7,302 nucleotides of DNA. Source: Halieaceae bacterium UBA3479 (GTDB taxonomy: Bacteria > Pseudomonadota > Gammaproteobacteria > Pseudomonadales > Halieaceae). The DNA lies in NCBI GenBank assembly GCA_002377985.1, contig DFQW01000065.1, positions 1 to 7,302 on the forward strand. Direction: 5' to 3'. A model generated the notes under the pieces. That model was not told the DNA's origin, did no database searches, and was given only the letters and a program-made list of their open reading frames with translations. The stretch's first letter is position 1; each line of letters starts with the position of its first letter. A program made the translations under genes and the position numbers. Positions 6,980 through 7,302 of this stretch are shown piece after piece.

Positions 6980-7040
6980 TGTAGATACAACATTCTATTA
7001 CCCATACATATTTTTGTTTTTAATATATTTTTTTATCTCT
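6980..7040 (-). promoter_or_regulatory. AT-rich probable promoter region of the flavoenzyme gene
   Basis: This stretch is far more AT-rich than the rest of the window, with A-tracts and ATATATT on the minus strand, directly before the flavoenzyme start. TAGAAT (6997-6992) and TATATT (7027-7022) are the best -10 candidates; neither has a good -35 at standard distance. A 12-base palindrome, TTGTA-N2-TACAA, at 6979-6990 touches the start codon and could be an operator or chance. Confidence 0.4.
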
Positions 7041-7065
7041 GCCAGCGTGTATACCGATGCCGGCA
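7040..7065. repeat. Inverted repeat upstream of the flavoenzyme promoter region
   Basis: TGCCAGC (7040-7046) and GCCGGCA (7059-7065) can form a 7-bp stem with one G-T pair around a 12-base loop. On the plus strand the T-run precedes the stem, and on the minus strand an A-run follows it. It therefore does not have the layout of an intrinsic terminator in either direction. A regulator site is possible. Confidence 0.3.
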
Positions 7066-7072
7066 CACCCTC

Positions 7073-7210
7073 TCAGCCCCCGTCGATGATGGGCGCAAAC
7101 ACGTTCGCAATCCCGGTATCCGGCAGCGCAGCACGAAACAGACCCCCCATAGCTTGCGCCTGCCCAGGTTTACAGGGAAATTTGGCCACGACTAAAAAGC
7201 TCGTATCACA
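7073..7210 (-). pseudogene. Possible remnant of an ABM-fold monooxygenase gene
   Basis: A short minus-strand frame ends with TGA at 7073. Its start reads FLVVAKFPCKPGQAQAM followed by LFRAALPDT, which resembles the first strand and helix of antibiotic biosynthesis monooxygenase (ABM) domain proteins; these are normally about 95-110 aa. After about 45 codons the frame stops, so most of the fold is missing. No in-frame ATG precedes the motif: an ATG at 7214-7212, after GGGA, is out of frame by one base. Removing one T would give a start followed by DTSFLVVAKF. I read this as a frameshifted and shortened relic. The resemblance is judged by eye on a short segment, and chance is quite possible. 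Confidence 0.3.
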
Positions 7211-7302
7211 TTATTCCCTGATCACTGCGTGTGAAGCGAGAGCCTACGGTAACTCCCTAACCATTGAAACCAGAAAGCGCGATAAGTCTCCTGTCGGCAT
7301 CA
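7211..7302. other. Right-edge stretch without an assignable gene
   Basis: On the minus strand one frame is open from the edge to a TAG at 7244-7246 and ends in RFLVSMVRELP. This could be the C-terminal tail of a gene beyond the window, but the other frames also carry short open pieces and nothing decides among them. A plus-strand frame from ATG 7086 stays open to the edge but has no ribosome binding site. I cannot assign a gene here. Confidence 0.3.

Noticed and set aside
7021..7065. The T-run near the inverted repeat as a rho-independent terminator.
   Set aside because: On the plus strand the T-run comes before the stem, and on the minus strand an A-run follows it. Neither gives the stem-then-T layout.
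7086..7302. A plus-strand frame from ATG 7086 open to the right edge, possibly the start of a divergent gene.
   Set aside because: There is no ribosome binding site, the translation resembles no family, and it mirrors the ABM-like minus-strand reading. It cannot be excluded fully because it runs off the window.
1..7302. Mobile elements, CRISPR repeats, toxin-antitoxin, phage or defence genes.
   Set aside because: No transposase, integrase, repeat array, nuclease or small gene pair was found on either strand. The window is filled by ordinary metabolic and envelope genes.

Overview
The window looks like chromosomal DNA of a free-living proteobacterium, most likely a gammaproteobacterium and perhaps a marine one. 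I infer this from the moderately GC-rich genes, the GGAG-type ribosome binding sites, the DUF4136 lipoprotein and the set of catabolic enzyme families. The taxonomic call comes from gene content only and is not firm. Seven protein genes are supported and all lie on the minus strand, so transcription runs from high to low coordinates. I see no RNA gene, insertion sequence, CRISPR array, phage gene or defence system.

Right part (7302 to 3555). Positions 6980-7302 hold no convincing intact gene. They contain an AT-rich probable promoter region, an inverted repeat, and a short reading frame resembling the start of an antibiotic-biosynthesis-monooxygenase (ABM) fold protein, possibly a decayed gene. 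Next come an Old Yellow Enzyme family flavin oxidoreductase (6979-5672), a secreted M28 zinc aminopeptidase whose first possible start overlaps the previous stop, and a DUF4136 lipoprotein (4166-3555). The spacing suggests one transcription unit, although its products act in different places: cytosol, periplasm or outside, and outer membrane.

Left part (3554 to 1). After a 160-bp gap comes a tighter catabolic group: a CaiB/BaiF class III CoA-transferase (3394-2213), an SDR-fold protein (2193-1420), a TauD/TfdA-type 2-oxoglutarate dioxygenase (1340-495), and a 2-hydroxychromene-2-carboxylate isomerase-like DsbA-fold protein that runs off the left edge (480-1). Together with the OYE reductase next door, this resembles an accessory pathway for an organic acid, perhaps aromatic, terpenoid or xenobiotic: CoA activation, oxidation or hydroxylation, isomerisation, and enone reduction. 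The substrate cannot be read from the sequence.

The most unusual observation is that the SDR protein has lost the catalytic Tyr and Lys of its family (His and Met stand in their place) while keeping the nucleotide-binding motif. Several genes appear to use GTG starts, chosen here by Shine-Dalgarno position.
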